Source: Methylophaga sp.
GTDB taxonomy: Bacteria > Pseudomonadota > Gammaproteobacteria > Nitrosococcales > Methylophagaceae
Assembly (NCBI GenBank): GCA_002696735.1
Contig: NZSL01000008.1
Coordinates: 542,261 to 606,260, forward strand
DNA: 64,000 nucleotides
Direction: 5' to 3'
The translations under genes were made by a program, and so were the position numbers. This document shows, piece after piece, positions 1-8,167 of the stretch. Every line of letters starts with the position of its first letter. Within the stretch, counting starts at the first letter, position 1. The notes below the pieces were generated by a model. The model ran no database searches, was not told where the DNA came from, and saw only the letters and a program-made list of their open reading frames with translations.

Positions 1-219
1 ATGCGTTATGTTGCATTTATTCGGATGAAGGAATCCACTAGACGTCCAGTGACCTCACCCCGTTTATAAAGCAAAGTAAACAATAGATGAAGTTGATAAA
101 GAAAGAAACTTCTCCCGCATAACCAGTAAGTTAGATGTCTGCCACTTAATTTCTCGCCAAACCAAAGCATCCTTATATCAGAACAGTAGGTTTTAAATTG
201 CAATGCACATCAAACATAA

Positions 220-795
220 TCAGGCTCTAAACGAAGCAACGAGTGACTTCAGTAAATCAACCGTCGGCTCTGAAGATAAGGTTTGGCTCAGCTCTTTAAT
301 TACGCTGATAGGCAAATCCCACCATCTTAACTCCAAAAGTAACGCTCTTATTTCCTCATCGAACCTATATCGAATGTGTTTTGCAGGGTTTCCACCGACA
401 ATTTCATAGGGAGCAACATCCTTAACAACGTGAGCGTTGGCAGCAATAACAGCTCCGCTTCCAATTGTTACGCCAGATACAATAGTTGAGCCATAGCCAA
501 TCCAAACATCATGGCCGATGACGACGTCACCATTACTAGCCGGATGGCCTTTTATTTCCCGGCCTCCTAACTCATCAGCCATTTGATGACCAAATGGAAA
601 GGTAGTGATCCAATCAGTTCGATGGTTTGAGCCAAGAAATATAGTGGTTTTCATTGCAATTGAACAGAAACTGCCTATTGTCAACGAAACGCCTTCCGAG
701 CCGAATACTTGCAAGTACTCATAACCATAGGTACATGGTCCAATTGTGACCTTGCTGTTTTCAATAATCCCCTGCTGAGTATCCAAACTCGCCAT
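220..795 (-). CDS. CatB/Vat-type hexapeptide-repeat acetyltransferase
   Basis: This is a trimeric left-handed beta-helix acetyltransferase of the xenobiotic type (CatB/VatD-like), expected to move acetyl from acetyl-CoA to a small molecule. The family-typical segment NHRTDWITTFPF is present, followed by hexapeptide repeats (DVWIGYGSTIVSGVTIG) and the closing GGNPAKHIRYRF. I chose the ATG at 795, 191 residues, because AGGA lies upstream of it; the longer frame to 831 has no ribosome binding site. It stands alone, with long noncoding sequence on both sides, which fits an acquired gene. The substrate is unknown: relatives acetylate chloramphenicol or streptogramins, but many are of unknown function, so resistance is not claimed. 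Confidence 0.85.
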   Translation of the reverse strand: MASLDTQQGIIENSKVTIGPCTYGYEYLQVFGSEGVSLTIGSFCSIAMKTTIFLGSNHRTDWITTFPFGHQMADELGGREIKGHPASNGDVVIGHDVWIGYGSTIVSGVTIGSGAVIAANAHVVKDVAPYEIVGGNPAKHIRYRFDEEIRALLLELRWWDLPISVIKELSQTLSSEPTVDLLKSLVASFRA

Positions 796-1216
796 AATAA
801 TTTTTATCCTGTAGATATTCTGGCCATTCAAATAACATGCGCTGAAATTAAGGCATACATAATGAATAATCTAAGAGCATTGTTTATATTCATTCTCAGT
901 CGAAAAAGGGAAGATTCCCTTTTATTATCCATCAAGGAATATGCCAAAAAACGTTACCTGATGTTTTAACAAGAGTAAGTGTTGCACTCTAAATAGCGTT
1001 GCTTGTCATCATCAAGAAAAAATACATCATCACGTCAATTATCTAACTGGGTAATGAGGTATGGAATTTTGAAATATATGTCGGCTATTTCGAGCATAGC
1101 AATAGACTAGAATATTAACCAATTAAAGGGAAGCGTCCCCACTCTTGTCGAATGTCTTTTGAATCTGTACCGGCAAAGCGCTAGGGTAAAAGCCTGAACA
1201 CAATCAGGATAACAAC
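796..1216. other. Noncoding region with palindrome and repeat
   Basis: About 420 bases with no credible gene. It must hold the promoters of the divergent acetyltransferase (minus) and AGCS symporter (plus). Two things stand out: a 20-bp palindrome at 904-923 (AAAAGGGAA, two-base centre, TTCCCTTTT) and a 22-base motif at 1120-1141 that recurs at 10885-10906. I could not place a convincing -35/-10 pair. Confidence 0.5.
1120..1141 (+). repeat. 22-bp dispersed repeat, copy 1
   Basis: It reads CAATTAAAGG, then GAAGCGTCCCCA. The same sequence with two substitutions is found at 10885-10906 in the same orientation. Short motifs of this kind (AATTAAAGG...GTCCCC) are often seen near REP/RAYT-type elements in marine gammaproteobacteria; that link is from memory of such sequences, and no transposase is present here. 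Confidence 0.55.
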
Positions 1217-2596
1217 ATGGAAGCGCTTTTTACCGCCTTCGCCAATTTTATGTGGGGCCTGCCGCTGGTTATATTGCTGGTAGGTGGTGGGCTGTTTTTT
1301 GTGGTGTATTCGGGTGGCCTGCCTTATCGCCATTTCAGACATGCCTTACAAATCCTGACAGGACGTTTTGATCGTGAAGGCGATGAAGGTGATATACCCC
1401 ATACTCAGGCGCTGAGCACCGCCCTGTCCGGGACGCTGGGACTGGGCAATATTGCCGGTGTAGCGCTGGCAATTACCATGGGCGGCCCGGGCGCCATCTT
1501 CTGGATGTGGGTGACAGCCATCATCGGTGTCGCCACCAAGTTTTATACCTGCTCCCTGAGTGTAATGTTTCGCGGCAAAGACAGTGAGGGCAACCTTCAG
1601 GGTGGTCCCATGTATGTCGTACGCGAAGGTCTGGGCAAACGCTGGTGGCCACTGGCCGTGCTGTTTGCAGTCGCCGGGCTGATGGGCACCATGCCCGCCT
1701 TTCAGGTTAACCAGTTGGTGCAAATTGTCCGTGAAGTGGTGGCTGAACCTGCCGGCTGGGCCACGTCACAAAGCCATTTCACATTTGATCTGGTGATGGG
1801 GGTACTCATTGCCGCCCTGGTATTGTTGGTGACGACAGGCCATATCCAACGCGTTGGCCGCGTTACGTTACGCATGCTACCGGTTATGGTATTGCTTTAT
1901 CTGGGGATGACCGCCCTGCTGTTGATGCGTTTCGCCAGCGAAATTCCGGCCGCTTTTCAGCTGATTATTAGCGATGCCTTTTCCGGTGACGCCGTCGCGG
2001 GGGGCGCTATTGGCACCGTCATTCTGATGGGCGTGCGCCGCGGGGCTTTTTCCAACGAAGCTGGAATTGGTACCGAGGCAATGGCCCATGGTGCGGCACG
2101 TACCAATGAACCCATTCGTGAGGGTCTGGTTGCTATGATGGGGCCAGTTATCGATACCCTGTTGGTATGTACCTGTACTGCTCTGGCCATTCTGGTGACC
2201 GGTAGCTGGCAAGTTGATGGCGACATCGATGGTGTGACCCTGACATCACAAGCATTTGAAACCGCCTTCCCCGGTATCGGTGCCTATCTGCTTACCGTTG
2301 TCGTGGCGCTGCTGTCGCTGAGCACCATTTTTACCTTCTGGTATTACGGCAGCAAGTGTCTGGGCTTTCTGATTGGGGCGCGACATCAGCACCATTACGT
2401 CTGGATTTACGCCGCACTGGTGGTTTTTGGCAGCGTGACCAGTCTGCCGGCCATCATCGGCCTCATTGACGGACTCTATGCGACCATGGCGATACCGACC
2501 ATGATTTCCGCACTGCTGCTCGCCCCTAAGGTCAACCGCGCTGCGCGGGACTATTTTCAGCGGCATGGGAAGCAATCAGAGGATCAGCCAACTTGA
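1217..2596 (+). CDS. Sodium:alanine/glycine symporter, AGCS family
   Basis: A 459-residue inner-membrane protein with about 10-11 hydrophobic segments, of the amino acid carrier (AGCS, DagA/AlsT-like) family that takes up alanine or glycine with sodium. Family hallmarks seen are the conserved N-terminal block ALSTALSGTLGLGNIAGVA, FWMWVTAIIGVATKF, GGPMYVVREG and the central GVRRGAFSNEAGIGTEAMAH. The length is usual for the family. A weak AGGA precedes the ATG by about eight bases. It is the only long plus-strand gene in the first 37 kb and ends head-to-tail-facing the RIO kinase gene, 28 bases away. The exact substrate cannot be told from sequence. Confidence 0.93.
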   Translation: MEALFTAFANFMWGLPLVILLVGGGLFFVVYSGGLPYRHFRHALQILTGRFDREGDEGDIPHTQALSTALSGTLGLGNIAGVALAITMGGPGAIFWMWVTAIIGVATKFYTCSLSVMFRGKDSEGNLQGGPMYVVREGLGKRWWPLAVLFAVAGLMGTMPAFQVNQLVQIVREVVAEPAGWATSQSHFTFDLVMGVLIAALVLLVTTGHIQRVGRVTLRMLPVMVLLYLGMTALLLMRFASEIPAAFQLIISDAFSGDAVAGGAIGTVILMGVRRGAFSNEAGIGTEAMAHGAARTNEPIREGLVAMMGPVIDTLLVCTCTALAILVTGSWQVDGDIDGVTLTSQAFETAFPGIGAYLLTVVVALLSLSTIFTFWYYGSKCLGFLIGARHQHHYVWIYAALVVFGSVTSLPAIIGLIDGLYATMAIPTMISALLLAPKVNRAARDYFQRHGKQSEDQPT

Positions 2597-2624
2597 TTTT
2601 TTCTAAAAATAATACGGTTAAACC

Positions 2625-3476
2625 TTAATCATCCTTATCACGTAACCACAATTGCCTTTCTTGTTCTTCTTCCAGGATCGCTTTGATTTCAAGCATCACC
2701 CCATCCACATCAGCGGCTTGAGTATCTTCTTCAAACAGACCAGTGAGTTCTGTATCAGGTAGTAATTCCCCATTTTCGAAGAGCGACCATATTTCTTTGT
2801 CGAAATGCGTTTTACGAAGTTCGGGTGCGAATTGAGCATAGTAACGGGTCATATTTTGCACATCACGACTTAACATAGCTTGGGCATTATTATTGGCCAC
2901 CGCATTCACCGCTTGTGGCAGATCGATAATAACCGGGCCATGTGCATCGACCAGAACATTAAACTCTGACAAATCGCCATGGACTAAGCCAGCACAAAGC
3001 ATTTTTTTCACCGAATGCATGACCATCATGTGGTCTTCGATGGCTTGCTCGGCAGACATGGAGACATCGTTGAGGCGCGGCGCGACATTACCCTCCTCAT
3101 CCGTAATCAATTCCATCAATAACACGCCATTCAGGCAGTCATAGGGTTCAGGTACCCTCACTCCGGCACTGGCAAGCAAATACAGGGCATCGACTTCGGC
3201 ATTCTGCCAGGTTTCTTCCTGCTGCTGACGACCAAATTTAGAGCCTTTTTCCATCGCCCGGCCCCGGCGACTATTGCGTACTTTTCGTCCTTCCTGGTAT
3301 TGAACGGCTTTTTTAAAGCTACGCTTGACCGCATCTTTATAGACTTTGGCACAGCGTATTTCATCACCACATCTCACGACATAGACATCGGCTTCTTTGC
3401 CGCTCATTAAGCGACTAATCACTTCATCCACAAGGCCATCATCAACAAGCGGCTGAATTTGTTTTGGTATTTTCAT
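2625..3476 (-). CDS. RIO-type atypical serine/threonine kinase
   Basis: A 283-residue RIO1-like atypical protein kinase. Seen (numbering from the chosen ATG): the P-loop-like MSGKEADVYVVR, the ATP-contacting Lys in CAKVYKD (about residue 44), the catalytic loop HGDLSEFNVLV (Asp ~168, Asn ~173) and the metal-binding Asp of VIIDLPQAV (~185). All residues needed for activity are there. The ATG at 3476 was preferred over a TTG seven codons upstream; neither has a good ribosome binding site. In bacteria the substrates of RIO proteins are unknown; in archaea and eukaryotes they act in ribosome maturation. It is monocistronic and converges on the symporter gene. Confidence 0.88.
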   Translation of the reverse strand: MKIPKQIQPLVDDGLVDEVISRLMSGKEADVYVVRCGDEIRCAKVYKDAVKRSFKKAVQYQEGRKVRNSRRGRAMEKGSKFGRQQQEETWQNAEVDALYLLASAGVRVPEPYDCLNGVLLMELITDEEGNVAPRLNDVSMSAEQAIEDHMMVMHSVKKMLCAGLVHGDLSEFNVLVDAHGPVIIDLPQAVNAVANNNAQAMLSRDVQNMTRYYAQFAPELRKTHFDKEIWSLFENGELLPDTELTGLFEEDTQAADVDGVMLEIKAILEEEQERQLWLRDKDD

Positions 3477-3613
3477 TATTCGGTTTTTATCGCTCAAACG
3501 TATCCAGTAAAAGATACCGTGCAGTATAAACTACAGCCGCTTGTTTAAATTAGTTGGTGACTGATGCTTGCTTGTTTGTCTAATAAATAGAGGTAAGAGT
3601 TGATTGATATTGG

Positions 3614-3955
3614 TTAACCCAACCTAAGTGCCCAATTACCATTGTGGTATTGATTACAGTTCTCTTCAGAATCGTATGCGATATGATCACCAAGGCGTTT
3701 GAGCTTGATATCCATCGTTTTAAATTCAGCTTCAATTAGAGATATCAATGCTTGGCTGTCATCTGATTGGAGGTAATTTTTCAAATTCTCGTTGGTATCA
3801 AATACACAAACAACCATTAAGCTATTTGGATAATCATCATAGTTCACCAAGTGCGTTAGCCACTGGAAACCAGCGATATCTTTTAATCCTTGTTCACATA
3901 CATCGGTCAATTTTAGCCGAAGTTCGTTATCAATTTTTTTATCAGTTTTACGCAT
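3614..3955 (-). CDS. Conserved hypothetical protein, 113 aa
   Basis: A small soluble protein of 113 residues. Proteins resembling it (an N-terminal helical part, then GLKDIAGFQWLTHLVNYDD and a beta strand LMVVCVFDTNENL) occur in many marine gammaproteobacteria and are sometimes labelled as Fis-family regulators, but I see no Fis helix-turn-helix and do not support that label. No signal peptide or membrane segment. It starts with ATG at 3955 and stands alone between the RIO kinase and the divergently transcribed DUF3144 gene. Confidence 0.7.
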   Translation of the reverse strand: MRKTDKKIDNELRLKLTDVCEQGLKDIAGFQWLTHLVNYDDYPNSLMVVCVFDTNENLKNYLQSDDSQALISLIEAEFKTMDIKLKRLGDHIAYDSEENCNQYHNGNWALRLG

Positions 3956-4191
3956 AGTTCGTATTCGGTCTAATGATTTAATATAGGACTCTTAAGGAGT
4001 AAAGATCGAGTTAATTGATGAGTGCTAGTCCAAAAACTCTTTCGCGTTTTACTGTCTTTAGTGAACCTAAAACTGCTCAGGTTTTTCTATCTGATATTAT
4101 GTGTTGCGTTCAATTGGCTTACATAGCCAATAACAACCTCATCAGGACTGCTATCAAATTTCAAACCCATAACATTAATGAGAGAGAAAGA

Positions 4192-4479
4192 ATGAGTGAA
4201 AATTCACCAACAAAAACATTTCAACAACGTGTCGATGAATTCATTGCCCTTGCTAATCAACAAGCAGCAGACAGCAGTGTAGACGACGCCAATACATCTA
4301 TTCTGTTTTCAGCCGCTCGCTTTAATGCCTTCAGCGTCGCCCGTTCGGTTGAAAGTGCAGAAAATCTACAAGCCGAAAAACAAGCCGCCATTGAATACTT
4401 CACTCAACGCTACGCAGAAATGCTCAACCAAAATCTGGAAGAACATATTGCACGTTTTGATAGCTTTAGACAGAAATAA
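4192..4479 (+). CDS. DUF3144 domain protein
   Basis: A 95-residue cytoplasmic helical protein resembling the DUF3144 family: F-x-x-R-V-D-E-F-I-x-L-A-N near the start and a conserved ALA/FNAFSVA segment followed by a tyrosine-rich C-terminal helix (AIEYFTQRYAEML). The frame is open back to 4015, but the ATG at 4192 has an AGAGAG-rich ribosome binding site and gives the usual family length, and the upstream 59 codons look non-coding. It is followed after 22 bases by a terminator. Function unknown. Confidence 0.85.
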   Translation: MSENSPTKTFQQRVDEFIALANQQAADSSVDDANTSILFSAARFNAFSVARSVESAENLQAEKQAAIEYFTQRYAEMLNQNLEEHIARFDSFRQK

Positions 4480-4501
4480 TCAATCAATAAAATGCTAGGA
4501 C

Positions 4502-4533
4502 ATAAAGCCCTGTTCTCTGTAAACAGGGCTTTA
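4502..4533 (+). terminator. Terminator after DUF3144 gene
   Basis: A long perfect stem: ATAAAGCCCTGTT, loop of six, AAACAGGGCTTTAT, 22 bases after the stop codon. The flanking A/T pairs at the base of the stem give a short U tract on the plus strand. On the minus strand it could also end transcripts coming from the other side. Confidence 0.8.
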
Positions 4534-4623
4534 TATTGATTGAAGGTGCTCAGAGTTTACTGCAGTAAAGGCACCGCTCTGAGAAAAGCAAAATCAATCT
4601 GACTGAAACCTTGAACTCTGGTG

Positions 4624-6471
4624 TCAACCACCGACCGAGTAGCAGCTTGAGATGTCCGGCCATTTATGGGCCTTGATGGTTGTGTAATGTTGCCAGAATG
4701 CATTGTCGATGGCCTTCAATTGGGCGGAGGTGTCTTCGCGACGGTATCGTGCCAACTGCCCAGGACCGCCGTTATAAGCGGCGTAGGTTGCCTTTACCAA
4801 ATTGTCAGCACCGCCGGGCTGTTCGTGCTCGCCTTTACGGATCGCATAATCAAGCATGTAATGGGTCAAAATATCGATACCGGCGTTCACATTGTAATCA
4901 ACCTCATCCACGAGACGGTCCAGATCGTAGACCTTGCGCCAGACCCGACCGTTGATCTGCATCATGCCCACCGCCCCTCCGGCTGAACGCAACACTTGAG
5001 GCTCGCCACTCGAAATTACGAGGTGGCGCCAGCAGGACTCTTTCCATGCTGTGGCACGAACCAAAGGATCCAGTCGCTCCGCCATCATCTCAGGTACGCT
5101 ATCATTTTTAGCCAGCCAGGCACTGGCTTCTTCCTCCAGTAAGCTGTCGACCAGCTCAAGGTAATCATTAAGGTTATCCGGTCGCGGGACCACCCCCTTT
5201 AGAGCCTCGGCTGGTTGGATACTTTCAGCATGAGCGTTCGACATCAGCCAAGACCCTATCCAGCCAAAACCACCGGAGATTTGTCCCGTCAATTCTGCTG
5301 GTGTAAATACGGCCTCGTCTTTGGCATTAAACCCAAACAAATCACGAAACTCTGGATCAACCTCCAATGGCAAAGGTGTAAAACTCGGAGGCACCGCTTC
5401 GGCGAGCAGCAAGCGGGCAAGCCGGCGCAGTCCGTCACGGGTAATTTCAAAACCATACTCCGGCCCGAGGGCGTCAAGTGCTCGCAGCGCGTCACCACCA
5501 GCTATAAACGCGGCAAGCTTGAAATCCACTTCCAGTCCCGGTGTCTTCAGGCCTTCCAGTTCGCTCATCAGTGGCCGCAACCGCTCCCATGTCGTCAGGA
5601 AAAGTTCTCGAACCGGATCATATGCAGGATCATCGACCGTCAGCGCTTCAGCAATCGCGTGTCGCGCGTCCAGCAGCACGGCGAGTAATTCCAGACGTAA
5701 GGCACGAGACTCCGTCGAGTAGGCCAGCGCCGAAATAATGGTCGTCAGAAAGCCATCTAACTCATCTTCAAGCGTTTGCCATTGAGCCAACTCGCTGTCG
5801 TCAAATGTTGGTTCAACTGCTTGTTCGGCTGGTTCAGGGGGGCGAACCTGAAACGCCAGCCAGGCTCTGACGCCTGTTTCTTCCGTTTGAAGGCGGGTAA
5901 TATGAGTTCGCTGAAGCAGGGACTGCTCACCACCTTGCTCTCTCCCCGCCCCCATCATTTGCACGATTAATCCATCAAGGCTGTTCAGCGGCCCGGCCAG
6001 GTCAATTTGCACCCGCTTCATGCGCGGCAGTACCAGTGTATCGGCAATGAGCTGAACCGGTTTACTCAAAAGGCCGGGGGTGCTATCCGGGCGAGATAAC
6101 TCGATCGAATCAGGCAGAAACTCTATGCCCAGTCCCGAAGCCATCACCTGTGGGGTCAGTTTCAACGCAAGACGACCCTGCCACGGTTTTGGGCCCCGAC
6201 AAGCACCGAGTACATAAGCACCTGTCGTGGCAGTCAAGGCCATGCCGACAGACAATTGGGCATCTTCGGTAACCACCACCATATCGGACAATTCAACCCG
6301 GTTACATGGGTCGTTGCTAATGGTGCTCTGGCCATTCTCATCGAATTCAAGGGCGCGACTGATCGCTGTCTGGAGATGCGCGGTTTCAGCCAGCAAAGGG
6401 ATTTCAACTTCGCCAGCAGACAGCGCGTTCGAACTGTACATGACGAAAAGCAGCCATCCAATATGTTTCAT
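4624..6471 (-). CDS. Exported SLT-domain lytic transglycosylase, large N-terminal region
   Basis: A 615-residue exported protein with a signal peptide (MKHIGWLLFVMYSSNALSA). The C-terminal ~140 residues are a lytic transglycosylase SLT domain: catalytic Glu in ATAWKESCWRH (~residue 478), GAVGMMQINGRVW (~500-512) and ATYAAYNGGPGQLARYR (~562-578). This fold cleaves murein between MurNAc and GlcNAc. The N-terminal ~450 residues match no domain I recognise; they are rich in acidic and leucine residues and contain a helical section around residues 230-350. The ATG at 6471 gives the signal peptide directly; a TTG four codons upstream is the alternative. It is single, with no operon partners. Confidence 0.85.
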   Translation of the reverse strand: MKHIGWLLFVMYSSNALSAGEVEIPLLAETAHLQTAISRALEFDENGQSTISNDPCNRVELSDMVVVTEDAQLSVGMALTATTGAYVLGACRGPKPWQGRLALKLTPQVMASGLGIEFLPDSIELSRPDSTPGLLSKPVQLIADTLVLPRMKRVQIDLAGPLNSLDGLIVQMMGAGREQGGEQSLLQRTHITRLQTEETGVRAWLAFQVRPPEPAEQAVEPTFDDSELAQWQTLEDELDGFLTTIISALAYSTESRALRLELLAVLLDARHAIAEALTVDDPAYDPVRELFLTTWERLRPLMSELEGLKTPGLEVDFKLAAFIAGGDALRALDALGPEYGFEITRDGLRRLARLLLAEAVPPSFTPLPLEVDPEFRDLFGFNAKDEAVFTPAELTGQISGGFGWIGSWLMSNAHAESIQPAEALKGVVPRPDNLNDYLELVDSLLEEEASAWLAKNDSVPEMMAERLDPLVRATAWKESCWRHLVISSGEPQVLRSAGGAVGMMQINGRVWRKVYDLDRLVDEVDYNVNAGIDILTHYMLDYAIRKGEHEQPGGADNLVKATYAAYNGGPGQLARYRREDTSAQLKAIDNAFWQHYTTIKAHKWPDISSCYSVGG

Positions 6472-6799
6472 GCGATGTTCCAAAGGTTAAAGCGACTTGA
6501 TTCTGGGTCAGGGACCCGAGCCTAATACTGGCCTGCAATATTATGCCGATCTTTTTTAACAAGTGTTATGAATTGCAACGATCGGTCATCAAGGCTAATG
6601 GCCTTGCCAGGCTGCCGTCACTTATCAAATTTGAAGTCAGTTTTTCGCGATATCCAGCCACTTCAATTCGGCTGTTCCAGGTCTTTAAGATTATTCCAAA
6701 AAGGGATTTCGAAGGTTTTGCGTTTAAGAGCAGCGAAAGGGAATGTTCTTAGAAGCGACAACGTTGAGGGCGTCAGATGCCTTAACCTATTAGCCGCTT
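6472..6799. other. Noncoding region upstream of transglycosylase
   Basis: About 330 bases between the transglycosylase start and the thioredoxin-like stop. Overlapping short frames on the plus strand have no ribosome binding sites and no family signal. A GGGTC-AGG-GACCC palindrome at 6505-6517 lies about 35 bases before the transglycosylase start and could be an operator. No terminator was found for the thioredoxin-like gene. Confidence 0.4.
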
Positions 6800-7132
6800 T
6801 TAGTTGAGTTTCGACATTAATTCGCGAACTTCATCCGAACGTAATGGCCTCACCAGACGATCCACTTCATGACCATCGTGCAGCAGTATCAACGTCGGCC
6901 AAAGCTTTACCTTGAACGCACGCCCCAGTCGTTTGCCCTTTCCATCATATATTTTTAGATGACGCAGTTCTGAATGTTCAGATACGGCTTCGTTTATCGC
7001 CGAACTTGCCGCCTGACAGTGACCACACCAGGGTGCGCCAAACTCCAGTAACGTGTCACCGGACAACTCGCTAATTTGTTCAGGTGTAAAGGATTCTTCT
7101 GCGTAATCAGCGTTAGAACCAATATCATTCAT
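6800..7132 (-). CDS. Thioredoxin-family protein, CGHC active site
   Basis: A 110-residue thioredoxin-fold protein without signal peptide, so cytoplasmic. The active site is APWCGHCQA (Cys ~36 and ~39), with His in the dipeptide as in PDI-like proteins rather than the GP of classical thioredoxin. The conserved cis-proline is in KLWPTLILLHDG. The C-terminal helix (SDEVRELMSKL) completes the fold. ATG at 7132 with GGGGA nine bases upstream; a GTG one codon earlier is possible. Redox partner unknown. Confidence 0.87.
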   Translation of the reverse strand: MNDIGSNADYAEESFTPEQISELSGDTLLEFGAPWCGHCQAASSAINEAVSEHSELRHLKIYDGKGKRLGRAFKVKLWPTLILLHDGHEVDRLVRPLRSDEVRELMSKLN

Positions 7133-7545
7133 CACATTTATTCCCCACTATGAATGTAGACTACAACTATATTTTGTTGGCGCTTCATAAAGAAGCCCAA
7201 ACTAAAAAAAATAACCATCTTCTGCCACAAACATAATCTGTAGTTTATATCTAGAAACAATCACGTATGCAGATATTCAGTCTTGGTCGTCCAGGCGTTT
7301 TCACAGGATGAAAAAAGTAATTTTTACTAATTAAAAAATTACTATTAATAAGAAACTGGTCCCACTAATTTCTTTTGATTATATCTAGCCAAACAGCCCG
7401 TAAAAAAGTAGTAGCACCTCACTCGTTGTGGAAGGTACAAGTTAACTGATGTTATCGCTCACTATTTGAGAAGCATGCAAGTATGAGTTGTTAGTGAGCC
7501 AAACAAAATCGGCCCACATCCATTGAAAACAACGAGGAGATATTC
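7133..7545. other. AT-rich noncoding region
   Basis: About 410 bases with no gene I can support. It is AT-rich and contains a 28-bp inverted repeat at 7316-7343 (AGTAATTTTT, eight-base loop, AAAAATTACT). It must carry the promoters of the thioredoxin-like gene (minus) and the small membrane peptide (plus). Confidence 0.4.
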
Positions 7546-7632
7546 ATGTTTAAATTTTTAGGCAGTGTAGCAGGGATTATTTTTATTATCGGATTGCTTG
7601 TCGTGATCGGCCTTTTTGCGTTGATTTTTTAA
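7546..7632 (+). CDS. 28-aa single-span membrane peptide
   Basis: A tiny gene: MFKFLGSVAGIIFIIGLLVVIGLFALIF. It begins with one charged residue and then is hydrophobic throughout, so it is a single transmembrane helix. Support comes from an excellent ribosome binding site (GAGGAG seven bases before ATG), absence of rare codons and a following inverted repeat. I know no family name for it. It might be a stress-type membrane microprotein or a type I toxin-like peptide; no antisense RNA gene could be identified. Confidence 0.6.
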   Translation: MFKFLGSVAGIIFIIGLLVVIGLFALIF

Positions 7633-7662
7633 CCCAGTTTTATTCTCGGCTTTTAAGGGATC

Positions 7663-7701
7663 AAGGGGTAAAGTATCTCAAAACCAAATACTCTGCCCCT
7701 T
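7663..7701 (+). repeat. Imperfect inverted repeat, REP-like, copy 1
   Basis: Arms AAGGGGTAAAGTAT (7663-7676) and ATACTCTGCCCCTT (7688-7701) pair at 12 of 14 positions around an 11-base loop. The right arm with its left neighbour (CAAATACTCTGCCCC) recurs at 8097-8112 with one extra base. It may double as a terminator for the small peptide gene, although the T tract is short. Confidence 0.5.
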
Positions 7702-7723
7702 TTGGTTCCACCACTGCTAATAG

Positions 7724-7939
7724 CTATTTCCAACCCTGAATCCATTTTTCTTGGTTTTTTAATTCCGTCCAGTCGATTAAATAGAGCTTCTTAGAAATAA
7801 TCGCTTCCAATTTGCATGAGATAACTGAACCATCTTCATCAAACTCGATGTCTGATACCAGGAAATGCTTTTCTCGATTTATCGGATTCACCGCCGTCCA
7901 TTTACTGTTATGTAGCTTAGCTGGGTTTATTCGATTCAC
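7724..7939 (-). CDS. Trp-rich conserved protein, TIGR02450 type
   Basis: A 71-residue protein that fits the TIGR02450 family closely: NRINPAKLHNSKWTAVNP near the start, REKHFLVSDIEFDEDG in the middle and IDWTELKNQEKWIQGWK at the end. The GTG at 7939 has CAGG seven bases upstream and produces the usual family N-terminus (M-N-R-I-N-P); the frame is open to an ATG at 7981 but the added residues are not family-like. Function unknown. It is bracketed by two short repeats at 7663-7701 and 8087-8112. Confidence 0.82.
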   Translation of the reverse strand: MNRINPAKLHNSKWTAVNPINREKHFLVSDIEFDEDGSVISCKLEAIISKKLYLIDWTELKNQEKWIQGWK

Positions 7940-8086
7940 AGTAAGACCTGATAAGAACAGTATGGAATTCAAGATTAACATGACACGATGGTAAATAAGC
8001 TCCCATCTTAAATAGTGACTGAGCGTTTTCAGCTGGCGTTAAAAGGTCTCACATAACGATTTCATCGGCTGCATAAATAGTGGCTT

Positions 8087-8112
8087 AGAGTAAAATCAAA
8101 TACTCTGACCCC
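8087..8112 (+). repeat. REP-like palindrome, copy 2
   Basis: AGAGTA, eight bases, TACTCT, then GACCCC. The segment CAAATACTCTGACCCC (8097-8112) matches 7685-7699 except for one inserted A. Sequences of the form AGAGTAAAAT...TACTCTGACCCC are typical flanks of REP/RAYT elements in gammaproteobacteria; no transposase frame remains here. Confidence 0.5.
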
Positions 8113-8167
8113 ATTGATTCGCGGAATCAAACCAAATCAAGTTGGCTGAACCCTTGATACACTTTTA

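Noticed and set aside
6-203. 65-codon frame on the minus strand near the window edge
   Set aside because: No ribosome binding site, no family recognised; truncated context. It may be an old gene fragment but cannot be supported.
1-219. Possible integron attC site behind the acetyltransferase gene
   Set aside because: A cassette-type gene made me look for paired GTTRRRY/RYYYAAC boxes; no pair with a proper hairpin was found.
5321-5722. Long antisense frames opposite the transglycosylase gene
   Set aside because: They are shadows of a GC-richer real gene on the minus strand, without start signals of their own.
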